This document shows positions 13,425 to 24,494 of a DNA stretch of 64,000 nt, in pieces. The notes beneath the pieces were generated by a model. That model saw only the letters and a program-made list of their open reading frames with translations, searched no databases and was not told the DNA's origin. The stretch is from Cyanoderma ruficeps (Eukaryota > Chordata > Aves > Passeriformes > Timaliidae): the NCBI GenBank assembly GCA_008694505.1, contig VZDJ01004378.1, positions 23,530,004-23,594,003 on the forward strand. The letters are read 5' to 3'. Position numbers and translations under genes: made by a program. Position 1 is the first letter of the stretch. Every line of letters starts with the position of its first letter.

Positions 13425-13760
13425 TGTACCACCTCAAGTAATTGCCAGGGGTGGGAGTGAGAGGCTCTCCCTTTGGAGGAAAAGGACATTCCTACTGGTG
13501 GGGAGAAAACATGGTGGGGAAGCCGGTGACATTTTCATGGACTTTACATGTAAAATTTCTTTGTCTTGTGCCTCTTGTTATTAATATCATAGCTGTTCCT
13601 GCTCATTTACTTATTTCATTGTTACTTCCAGTAAATTGTTCTTATCTCAACCTGTGATCTTTCCCTTTTATGCTTTCAATTGAAGGTGGAGTGGGAGCAA
13701 GCAGTGGCATGATTTTAGTGGGATTACTAAATTGGAAAATACCATTCTTAAACCATGACA
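13425..13760 (+). mobile_element. ERVL-type LTR, 3' portion
   Basis: The segment from about 13560 to 13760, with TTGTTCTTATCTCAACCTGT, GGTGGAGTGGGAGCAAGCAG and the terminus ACTAAATTGGAAAATACC...AAACCATGACA, matches the 3' end of an avian ERVL-type LTR that I recognise. The CATGACA terminus at 13760 is sharp. The 5' side is less certain: a TGT at 13425 is preceded by TATTC while the right flank is TATTT, a possible 5-bp target duplication with one mismatch, giving a 336-bp unit. If that match is chance, the element is 5'-truncated. No internal retroviral region is attached. Confidence 0.68.
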
Positions 13761-14666
13761 TATTTAATAAAATCCATCAGGAGAGTCTTGATAAAAGATT
13801 TAGTCTTAACCTATGCTAAGTTGAAACTTAACAAATATATGATACTAGCAACCATTTCCCTTTGTATGTTTTGATCAATACATATAATATCAGATTCATC
13901 TTCAATACATTTACATTGTGTTAACATGAGCAGGATCATACAAATTCGTGAAAGAGAGAAGAATTCCAACACACTCCAGAAATGGAGCATAAGTGAGAGG
14001 TGACCTGACAGTATGGGTAATTGCCTTTAAGAGAATTGTGAGATTTTGTTCACATAGGTGCAGAAAATAAGAAAAGGGGAAAGATGTGCTCTTCTGTTGA
14101 AAAATAAGGACATTTTAAGATATATCTATCTTGTCTATTTTTTATCATGTATTTTTAAATTGACGCTTCATGAAAGAAAGACACTTGGTACTCTGACTCA
14201 GAGCACAGTATTATATCCACCAGCAGGTAACAGTTTTTCCATCTCACAGTTCTATTACGCTCTGATTATTAGAGTGATTTATTGTTTCCATTTGTGTCAC
14301 TTTTCTTGTAAGAAAAATAAATCACAGGCTGACCAGTTCTGTGGCACAAAGAACTGTGAGACAGGACAGGCAATCTGTGCTACTCAGTTTTCCAGACTGG
14401 CTTTTAGTCACTAATCTTTTCTAATCATGTTACTTGTAATAAGTACTGAAAATATTGATTAGACATCAATCCGAGTAGTTCACAAACAGGCAGCATTGGT
14501 TTGAAAACATAATAGGGAAAAAAAATTGCAAAAAACCCATGGATATTCTAGTGGCATTCCTGAGAGTGCTAGTTGAAGATCTGATAAAAAAATTCTAATA
14601 AAGATCTAATAAAAATGAGGGTACTTTTGAAAGCCAGTTCAAAACCCCATATCTCTCAGATGAGAA
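13761..14666. other. Non-coding stretch, no recognised element
   Basis: AT-rich. A 118-codon plus-strand open frame (14058-14414) has no recognisable motif and is treated as chance. Confidence 0.5.
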
Positions 14667-15815
14667 TCAATCACAGAATGGCTGAGACTGGAAGCAGCCT
14701 CTGGAGGACACCTGGTCCAACCTCCCTGCTCTATAAGCTGTGCTACTTATAGCCAACTGCTCAGGCAATTGAATGTCTCCAAGGAGGGAGATTCCACAAC
14801 CACCTGGGGCAGCCTGTGCCAGTGCACCATCAGCCTCACATTAAAAAGTGCTTTGTGACGTTCAGACAGAACACCCTGTGTTTCATTTTGTGCCCATTGC
14901 CATTGGTCCTGTCAGTGGGCACCACTGAAAAGAGCCTGGCTTGGTCTCCTTTGCACCCTCCCCTCAGGAATTTGTACACAGAGATGAGCCCGCAAAGTCT
15001 CTCTTCTCCAGGCTAAACAGTCCCAGACCTCTCAACCTTTCCACACAGGAAGGGTGCTTCACTTCCCTAATATTTTAGTGGCTTTTCACCAGAACAGGAC
15101 TGAGTATTACAGGTATGGCCTCAACAGTACTGAAATATGGGAGAAGGATCACCTCCTCACACTCCCTCACACACTAAGTTCTTCCCTTAATACAGCCTGG
15201 AATACCACTAGCCTTTTTTGCTGCAAGAGTACATTCCTGGCTCTACTGTAACTCCTCAGTCCTTTTCTATTCACAGGTCTCACTTTCCAATGGGGTGGCC
15301 ATAGCATCTGCTGGTGCACAGTCCTCCCCAGATAATGGGCTTTGCACCTTGTTGAACATCATGAGGCTCCTTCCAACTCATTTCTCCAGCTTGCCAAGGT
15401 GCCTTTGAGTGGTTGCACAGTCTTCTGATGTATCAGCTACTCTGCTCAGTTTTGTGTCACTTGTTCACTTGCCAACAGCACTCTCAGCCCAGCATCCAGG
15501 TCACTGAAGAAGAACTGAACAGGACCAGACCCTGCATTTTTCGTTGGTGAACATTGCTAGCTACTGGCCTCTAGCTAGACTTTGTATTACTCATCACCAC
15601 CCCCTGGATGTGGTCATTCAGCCAGTTTTCAGTTCACCTCACTGTCTGTGCATCTAGCCCACACTTGATACATCCCTCTATGAGGATCTTATGACAGACA
15701 GAGTCGAAAACCTTACTGAAGTCAAGGGAATAACATTCTTTGCTTTCCTTTCATCTATCAAGGGAGTAATTTCATTATAGGAAGTCATCAAGTTGGTCAA
15801 ACGTAATTTAAGAAT
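14667..15815 (-). mobile_element. CR1 LINE, 5'-truncated, with decayed RT domain
   Basis: The element runs right to left. Near its 5' side (about 15730-15600 read on the minus strand) the translation gives LDFSKVFDSV, reverse-transcriptase motif A, then CGLDAQTVR and TENWLND, a CR1-family signature, with an in-frame stop between them. Further on RPVAS marks motif B with damage after it, and SDTKLS near 15450 is the remnant of the FADD-type catalytic motif C with the upstream residues lost to a stop. The remaining ~800 bp are the CR1 C-terminal and 3' UTR sequence (GGACTGTTTAGCCTGGAGAA, then GAGGTTGGACCAG...) ending in CATTCTGTGATTGATT at 14667. Stops and frameshifts make it non-functional. 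It is an old copy of about 1.15 kb against a full length near 4.5 kb. Confidence 0.88.
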
Positions 15816-17159
15816 ATTTCTTAATACCTTCATCAAAAGTATCTTTTAATTTTTAGTGCTTAGTTCACATCTCAGAAGCTAAAGACATTAAAATAAGAAC
15901 CAAAAAGAGTATACCACATAAACTTTAATGATACAATTAAGTACTGCCACTATATAAACCACAAAAAAAATCTTTTTTTCATTTTAATTACTGGAATAGA
16001 GGTTCAAAACTTTATTAAGAAACCACCATGATAGGAACCTGGTTTTGATATACATAAACCAGAGTTTTCCAGTTTGTGAGTTCTGGTCAGTTCATCAGTA
16101 ACCTCAAGTCACACTATCTCAAATATTTAAGTTATGGAATTTCTTTCCTTGTTCATTTAATTCTCCACAAATGATTCACTGATTGGTCCCCAGTGTTAAG
16201 CAAGAAACATACTCTTAAGCTTGGATGGCACAGCTCAATATGAATGTTCACTGTTGTTCTCTGTGCTTTCATGTCTACACTTAAAGCAAATCTAATTTTT
16301 TTCCTCTAGATATCATTTCAGGCTTGAGCAGTCCTTTGATCAATAGTACTGTCATCTGCAGCACTATAAGTTCAAAGAATAAATTCAGTAATGGAGAAAT
16401 GCAGTTGTTCAGGTAAGATTGGAGACAATGAGATATAAATGGAGATAGGAAGATGGGTGCAAACCAAAACAAAAATCTCAGTGCTGTACTCAACGGGTTT
16501 TGTACTATACCATTATTTTCTTTTAGTTACTTATAAAGTACAGCAGGCCATCAGTCTAGTAATTAATTGTTGTATTTTTGATGGGGCAATACTCATGAAC
16601 ATCTGATTTCAATTACCTAAAAAATTCTGCATATGAAGTAGTGCCTTGTTTCTACTCATTCTGGGTGGTGATGTATCTATTGGGTTTTATCACGTAGCAT
16701 GCACGTATTTTTGGAAAATGAGTCAGTCCTTGCAATTGCCCCAAATTCTGTGTTTTCTTCTTTCAGTTCCTTCTTGTGCACTCTGTTATCATAACCATTG
16801 CTTTTTCAATGTACTCTTTGTTCCCTTTGTCATAGTTCTGGAAAGTAGTGATCAAGGTGAGTTCTCTTTAGGAGAAGTGCTTTCATTTCTCAAAAAATTT
16901 ATGAAGGTAGTAGCTGTAGATGTCAGACTCCAGTTACATATTCTATATTTGTATATTTTAAGTAATGATTTTCTTTTTCCAGACACATTCTGCTTGTCTT
17001 CATTACTGTACTTGTACTTTGCAACTTGTACTTTGTAACTGTTTTATCTAAGAGGAAAAAGAATGGGGAAAACAATCTTACCAAGAGCTTTCAAGAAAGC
17101 AAGAAATCAATCCTGCGTTGCCCAGGCTGCAGATCCCAGCAACTTGTGACACTTTAACA
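15816..17159. other. Non-coding stretch, no recognised element
   Basis: No supported gene. The 130-codon plus-strand open frame at 16646-17038 is rich in Phe, Leu and Cys, as expected of T-rich DNA, and lacks recognisable domains. Confidence 0.5.
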
Positions 17160-17207
17160 GATGGACTCAATGATCTTAAAGGTCTTTGGTTGTATGATCC
17201 TATACTT
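17160..17207 (+). mobile_element. CR1 LINE 3'-end scrap
   Basis: GATGGACTCAATGATCTTAA followed by AGGTCTTT and TATGATCCTATA is the last ~48 bases of an avian CR1 in sense orientation, including a worn terminal octamer pair. Upstream sequence is too diverged to extend the match confidently. Confidence 0.65.
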
Positions 17208-20200
17208 ACAATTTCCATTTATTTAAAAAAAACCAAACCAAAACTCAAGGCTTTGTCTCTATGGTGAGCCTTTTATGTTATCCATTCCTAAACAGTTATA
17301 ACAAACACATATTTAGTGTTACTGTGCGTTGAAGTTCTTGCTAGATTATCAAAGCAACACCACTAATTTTAAAAGAGGTGAAGCATACATGGTGCAACCC
17401 CTCCCTACACTGAGATACTGTCTCAGCCATTTCATCCAGTGAAAACTAAATATTCTTTGCATGATTCTTCCTGCTATACTCAAGTAAATCTTTTCAGAGT
17501 AGAGCATGTTGCATTCCCTGAGACAGCGAAGCACTGTTAGTCTCCTCTAGCATATTTCATCTCACCTTGTAATTTAGAAAGTTCATTTAATATCCTTTAG
17601 ACACTACTGAAACCTTTCATTACATGTCTGAGGAGCTGAGGTCAGCAGTATTCTTAAAAGTTGCACAGCCACATTGCTATATATGGTGATCAATAAAATC
17701 AACACCAGTAAAAATGTTTAACATCATTTTGTCAACTCTTAATATAATTTTTTCCCATTTGAGAAGTTTTAAAATTGGCCACAGTTTATTGCAGACATCT
17801 GTTTCTGTTTATCTGCAAATAATGAAAACCTTCTCTAGCTACATCCAGCAAAGGGACCTTATAGTGTACTAGGTGCTTTTTATTTTGACAAATGAAGTTG
17901 CTTAAAATTGCTTGCTTTACCTGAATCAAGTGTTTCAGGTATTTCCACCAAGTATTTTTAGTGACAATCCCCCTTCCAGAAATTCTGAAAGAAAAATCAA
18001 AACTAGATCAATAGCAACTGCATGGTAGGATAAAATCAGCTCCAAATGCTGTTGAAAAGTTCAATGTGATAAGGTCTGGAGGCAACAAAATGGAAAAGTA
18101 CGTACTAACAAGATAAATGTTACATAAGAGGAGGGGGGATTAAAAAAAAAAAAAGAAAAAAACATAAAAAATCAGTGGCAGATATTAGATTGTAAGTTAA
18201 AGTTTAGGGTCATTTTTTTGGCAATTAATTTCTTTCAAACAGAACTCAATATTTTTTTTTTTTTTCTTTCCACATGAAAGGAGACTTCACATTTCTTATC
18301 TTTTGGAACTATTATGGTTTCCTTTCTCTTAAGTTTATGCTGGTCAGAGCTGCAGTTCACAAACTTTCATGGACTCAGACTCCTAGTCAAGTTTGGGCTG
18401 ACGTGTTCTACCTGTCTGCATACACGTTCTTAAGACATAAAAAAGGGAAAGTTCACCCAAATTGCGCTATTCTTTGTTTGCCACAGGCTAAAAGGATACA
18501 CAGAGTCAGATACTGTGGCTCTGATGATGTGATAACTTGTACATTATTCCTACGGAATTAGAAACAAAATTTCACTTGGTGGATGTGAAAACTCCTGTAG
18601 GTACTCTTAAGTACTTAGACTCCATTTAAAGAATTTTCTTGGAATACCAGCTGAGCTCTTCTCTATTTATACTCTAAGCATTTAAAAGCTGAAGAAAAAG
18701 CATGAATTTTTAAATTTTCTTACAGTAAATGGAAAATCAAGTGTTTTGGAATAAGTTTTGAAGAAATAAGAACACATAGCATGGCAATGCAGGCTAGCGC
18801 ATTTCACCTGGGATCACTAAATTACTAAAAGTGCCTTAAATCCAGCACCATGTTCAAGAGCGGTAGAGGTATTTGAGATATCTCTGTTCTCAGATACCTC
18901 AGGCTGAAAGTTTGTCTTTCTGAACATAGTCCTTGATTACTCTCTTTGAAAAATGACATTGATCATTGCTTCTTTTTTCCAAGGCACCTCAGCACAATGT
19001 TTCAAGGCATGATGTGCTGAGGTAGTGGGACATTCACATTCAGCATGTATTTGTCTTTGGAATGTTTGTGGAAGAAAGAAAATAATGCTATATAGAATGA
19101 TCACAGACTTCCTAGGAGATATCCCCAGGAGAATAAATATACAACCTAATGGTTAAACTTCTTGAAAAAGGTAGAGATATTTAAAATACTTCAGTCTGAG
19201 GAAGATGTTGAATTTAGCTGGTGGATACCTTCAGCATAAGTCTCTATTCTCCAGTCCTCTACAGATACGACAATGTTATTACATATAACATCATATCCTC
19301 TGGCTAATGTGGATAGTCTAATTAGGCTATTTTTTTCCCTTATGCAGTCTAAACCCATACTGAATCTGTGAGTAGACAGGCCTAACAGAACCTGTGAGTA
19401 GGTAAGAGGCAAGCAGCTTGAGGCCAGTAATTGGACACTCAGATGTGGATCACAAAGCTCCTTTCGATTTGCATAGTTCTCTGTTCTAGTTTCCACCAGT
19501 GACCTATTTAAATAAGGCGAAAACATTAGGGCAACAGTATATTTAATATGCTAATCATAAAAGATACTACAAAGGCCTTTCATTAATATATGTCACCACC
19601 CAGCACTACCTACCTCATGACTAGTTTACAAGCATCTTGTTCCAGAAACAAGCAACTCTTCCTGATTTAAATGTCAATCAAGCAACATTAGCATATGGTC
19701 TTCTTTCATACTTAGATAATTCTGCCAACAGTCTCATGGACACTAGAAACCATTATTTTGGACAAAATTCCCCTTTGGTCCTCAATTTGAATATCTTCCA
19801 CAGCATATCAGCCTATTCCAGTTTCTGGTATTAGTTTGACTGGATGCATAGCAATCATATAGAACTGTACCAGTTTTTCTGCATGACTAATGCTCTCAAG
19901 CGAGCAGAGAAAGAGAGACAGCCACACCAACAACACACCCACTATCTTTTTGCATAATATGTACTTTACACTCACCAATCTGTTCACATACAGGGATTTT
20001 TCTTAAGTCAGTGTAACCCAGAATTTTAAAGAGATAACATAAAGAAAATGACTGCAGTAAAAAAACCCCAAACAAGCTGGACAAAATACCATTAAGCAAA
20101 TGTACTGTGACCAAATTAAATCTGTTCAGAGCTATTTAAACAGTTATTCAAAAAAGGTGTAGACACTTTTCATGTTCACACAGTTGTGGCATTGCTGACT

Positions 20201-20357
20201 GTACCAATTTTAAGAGCCCTCAATTTATGTACCATAAACCAATATTTTCCATTCCATCTAATTTAATATAAGCTGGTTTTTTCCATGTAGTTTTAATAAT
20301 ATATGTCACATAATACATAATATGTCATATGTTATGTAGATTATATAAGAATATATG

Positions 20358-20362
<5 letters not shown>
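17208..20362. other. Non-coding stretch with homopolymer runs
   Basis: No supported gene or named repeat. It holds an A-rich run at about 18139-18165 and a T run at about 18250-18265. The 95-codon (18274-18561, plus) and 111-codon (19191-19526, minus) open frames have no recognisable features. Confidence 0.5.

Positions 20363-20411
<49 letters not shown>
20363..20411. repeat. (TA)n microsatellite
   Basis: About 24 uninterrupted TA units. The run is self-complementary and can form a cruciform; it creates a meaningless Ile-Tyr repeat frame on the minus strand. Confidence 0.95.
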
Positions 20412-20415
<4 letters not shown>

Positions 20416-21060
20416 AACTGAATAAGCACTCAGCCTTCATGAAGCTCATCAGAACACATTCTCTGTAATTAAACACCATGACAGAGAAATTGTATTCACC
20501 AGTTATAGACACCCTCCTTTGGAGCAGGAGTTGTGCTATGACTTGGAGAGATTCATATGACAGACAGTTGCTCTGCACAACAGGACAAGGGACTGGCCAT
20601 GCTCTGATTTCAGCTACTCATGATCATTGAAGTTACAGCATATGGCTCTGCAAAGAGAAGTCATAGGGTCACAAAAGTGTTCTGGGAATCGTACAACTTC
20701 TTTGAACTTTCTTCTTTAGCTCCAACTACTTTTATTTCATCATTAAAGGAGAGGATCAGAGGAAACCTGTTCAGCAGTATAATTAAATGTATATGGAGTT
20801 AATCCATGTTTAATTTGAGCAACATTTACTCTTCATCTCATTGTCTTTCCTGGAATACCAGAAAGATAACTTTACCCAGCCACCACACTGCCATTGTGCT
20901 CCTTGTTTCATGCTTAGCAAATTTAACTACAGAACAAAAAAAACATTTTTAATTTATCTCAAGCTGAGAAATTTTAAACTTCATTAGAAATATTTCTTTA
21001 TTTCAGCCAGTCTGAATTGCAGTATGTACCTGGGAAATTGGTGAGGACAGTGTGAAAAGA
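20412..21060. other. Non-coding stretch between two TA-rich repeats
   Basis: No recognised gene or repeat. Confidence 0.5.
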
Positions 21061-21117
21061 AATATATATATATATATACATATATGTATATATATANATA
21101 TACATATATATATAACA
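21061..21117. repeat. Imperfect TA/TACA/TGTA microsatellite with one ambiguous base
   Basis: Alternating TA units with CATA and TGTA interruptions; nearly palindromic around its middle. Position 21097 is N, probably a base-call failure in the repeat. Confidence 0.9.
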
Positions 21118-24042
21118 TGTAGTGATCAAACATCTACTGTAGTTGTCTGTCTGTGGTCTGATTTTTAGACAAGAGCGAGCAAGCTGTGCCCAGAGTGCTG
21201 AGGGGGCCATTAAAAACCCAAGCCCAAGGCAAATCCACTTGTGGGAGAACATAAATCTGTGCCTCAGCCAGGTGAGGCCGGCTTTCATTTACTGCCTGGT
21301 CTGTGCTTGGCGCAACCAAGGTTACCCCTCTGGATGTGCAGATTGCATGTGATCAGAAAACTGTTAAGAGATATATTGCTTGAAAGTCAGAACAGGAAAC
21401 TTATGGATAGGGGTGACTGAGGTCTCTCTATTTAAGTGCTTATTCCCTTCTGAGCTTTTGTGACGAACAGAGATAACCATCTGTGCTCAATTGCTGGTTA
21501 TGGTTTTGTAACATCAGCATCTGCTGATAAAGAAAATAAGGGAATGTGTGCCTGCAATAGCTGAAGCCTCATTTACCACATCAGAATTCACTTTCTAATT
21601 GTTCAGTTTTATTTTAGTCAGAGCACAGATGTTGTCAGTCCTTCTGCCATCAGAAATTATTTAGACTAAGACATCCTTAGAATGGTGTAATTGTTAGATT
21701 TTTGTGCTCGGCTGGTTTTTTTTCCCAATATATCCTGGATCTTTATAAACAAATAAAAAGTATGATTTTTTTCCCTTCAGCTCTCAAATAAATTAATAAA
21801 AAATGTTTTCTAAAAAGTTGTTTTTCTATGTAACCACATCCTCTCAATCTAAAATGATACTTTTAGACAAGGGAGAGATGAAAGTGAAATCTTCTGGAAG
21901 ATCACAGAACATATGTTATTTTTGTGCCAGCTGTAAAATATTAGTTCAGAATGTCTGCCTGTATGCTACTGAGAATTCTTGACAAATTTTAGTATTGCAG
22001 CACATGATGTATTAAGTCATAAAAAATCCGTCTCACTTAAGAATGGCTCACAATCACACACCTGCACTAAACACACTATGTATCATTTTGAAAAAAATGT
22101 AACTACTGGACATGAAGCGGTGTATTTCAGAGTAAAAATCCCTGTTAGGTTTCTGCTAGGTGAACTCAGCAGAAAATTTAACAGAATATGGTGGGATTTA
22201 TTCTCAGTGCCTGAAATATCTTCTATTGAGGGAACTCCTTTGCCACTGAAACTGCAACAGAGCACTTGAACAACCGAGGAGAGCCAGCCTGGGTCTTCTA
22301 GGCTTGCTAGTTGGGGCTCATATCCAGCCATGTCACACTAGAGATGGTTACATGAGAGTGATTCTCTGTATTGTGCTTCCAGGAGCCACAGTACCTGAAA
22401 CACTATGTGAAAAGGCCTGAACTGGCTTGTATAGACTTGTTAGCTAGAGATCCACGTGGCAGGTGAGCACCTGTATTTCTCCAGAGCCCAGGCAGCCATC
22501 AAAATGTTGTATCCACACTTGTGAAATGCTGTCTGTAAGCACCTGTACCCCTCTGAGCAGTCTACATAGCCCAATGGGTCTGGAACCGAATAAACTATCA
22601 GTGGGTTACTGACCTCTTTGATGAGAATTCTAAAAGGAAATAGGAATACGCTTTACATTGTACACTAATCATAATCTCGCTCTCTCTACAGCAAAGTCAT
22701 TTCCCATCATTTTTCTTTGACAACACAAACGAAAAAATAAATTGAATTACTTCACAAATTGAATAGCTTCAATAGAAAGACCAGAGACTAGTCCTTCATG
22801 ATATATTAACTATACAATGAATTAAATACTTCAAAGATTTTGGAGGAGTTATTTCCCACAAGGCTCAAAGATGAGGTGAAATAGATATCGTAACAATGAA
22901 GAAAAAAAAAATGTCAGAAGAATATCTTTGTAAAGGCATCAGCAGAGGAAGCAACTGAAGTAGAAACCTAAAATAATATTTCATAAGAGGATTAATGTAA
23001 ACAAGAAAAATACAGGATAATTTAGAGCATAACAAGAAAATCCATTTTTTATATTATGACAGGGGTAGAGTTCTGTGACACCCACTGATGAAAATTAATA
23101 TTAAAAATAGTTTGTTCAGTGTTAGAAATGAAAATGTATTGAGTTTTCTGTCTCAAAACAGTGTTCAACGGGAAAACTTCAAGTAAAGGAAATTAATATA
23201 TTAGGTAATTTTAGCAGACTTTTCACCTATGGATCGTGTTTCAAATTACAAGCAAAAAACTTATTACAGTATTAAATTTGAAATAAATCTGCTTTTCTTA
23301 GTCCATTTGTTCCAAGTGAACATTTTTCCACACATTATTTTGAACAGAGAGGATCAAACTGACTTTGTTCCTGGATTACTTTTTACTCAAGAAATGTTTT
23401 CCTCTAGGACAGGATGTATGTTACCACTATAAATAGAACTCTTCACTTGTGAATTATCATTAAATATGATCTCACAAAAAAAAAAATTAAAAGACTGGAG
23501 GATTGTAATGAAAGTCCAAAAGGAATAGGGCTCAACAAATTTCAGTTTAACACAAAGTAAAGACTTATAGACAAGAATAAAATTGGTTTCAGGAGCATCT
23601 GTACAAACTGTAGGATAGCTGAAAATAAGGACAAAGATCATGTACACCTTAAGGAAATTTTCTGCTTTCAAAAATGTCACAGAAAAAGCAACTTCCAATG
23701 CAATGATACACAGAAATGCAGTAGTTTGGAACATTATAATGGTTTCCATTTCTTCTGTATCCTCAGTTGGCTCTTAGCTGGAGGACAGTAGCATTTTAAC
23801 TTGATGCAACTCTTCCTTTTGCCCCAATTTAAGGTCTAATGATAAGCGTACCAGAAAAACCCCTAAACCAAGAAGTAGCATTGCTGCTTCCATATGCATA
23901 TACATGTCAAAAAAATTTGTTCAACTGAAATATTTCACTCACTAAAGCAATAGGTGAACACTGTGTGTCACCTTTAACTCCTTCTTTAACAGTACTTTTT
24001 GTATTGTAACCCCACATATTCTTGCAGAAGTTTCATGTCGCA
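21118..24042. other. Non-coding stretch, no recognised repeat
   Basis: A moderately GC-rich patch at 21140-21350 is noted under findings. A segment at about 22280-22625 (TCCACGTGGCAGGTGAGCAC; AATAAA at about 22590) could be an unrecognised LTR or unique sequence. The 120-codon minus-strand open frame at 23387-23749 is hydrophobic and unrecognised. Confidence 0.45.
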
Positions 24043-24494
24043 TGTCCAAAGAAGGGCAATGATGCAGGTGAACCGTCTGGACCACAAGTCTTATGAAGAG
24101 CAGATGAAGGGGTGGGGCTGTTCAGCCTGGAGAAATGGAGGCTGAGGGGAGGGAAACCTTCTTGCTCTCTACAGCTGCCTGAAAGGAGACTGCAGCCGAG
24201 TGGGGTTGGTCTCCTCCCATGTAACCACTGACAAGACAAGAGGACTCTAGCTCAAGGTGTGCAAGGAAAAGGTTAGGTTGGATATTAGGAAGCATTTTTT
24301 CACTGAAATAGTGTTCAGCCATAGAAACAGACTGCTGCCCTGGGAAGTAGTGGAATCATCACTGTTCAAAAGGCACATGGATGTGGCACTTGGAAATACG
24401 GTTCAGCAGTGAACATGGTGGTGCTGGGTTAATGACTGGACACCTCAGTGATCTTAGAGGTCTTTTTCAAGCTTCACAATTCTATGCTTCTATG
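24043..24494 (+). mobile_element. CR1 LINE 3' end
   Basis: The left end reads VQRRAMMQ followed by a worn form of the CR1 ORF2 C-terminal tail (SYEEQMK), then GGGCTGTTCAGCCTGGAGAA, the hallmark junction into the 3' UTR. The 3' UTR contains CAGCTGCCTGAAAGGAG, TTGGATATTAGGAAGCATTT and GGTGGTGCTGGGTTAATGAC, ending in two tail octamers ATTCTATG and CTTCTATG at 24479-24494. It is strongly 5'-truncated (~450 bp) and inactive. Confidence 0.92.

Noticed and set aside
20306..20578. 90-codon minus-strand frame with an Ile-Tyr repeat
   Set aside because: The repeat part is the translated (TA)n microsatellite.
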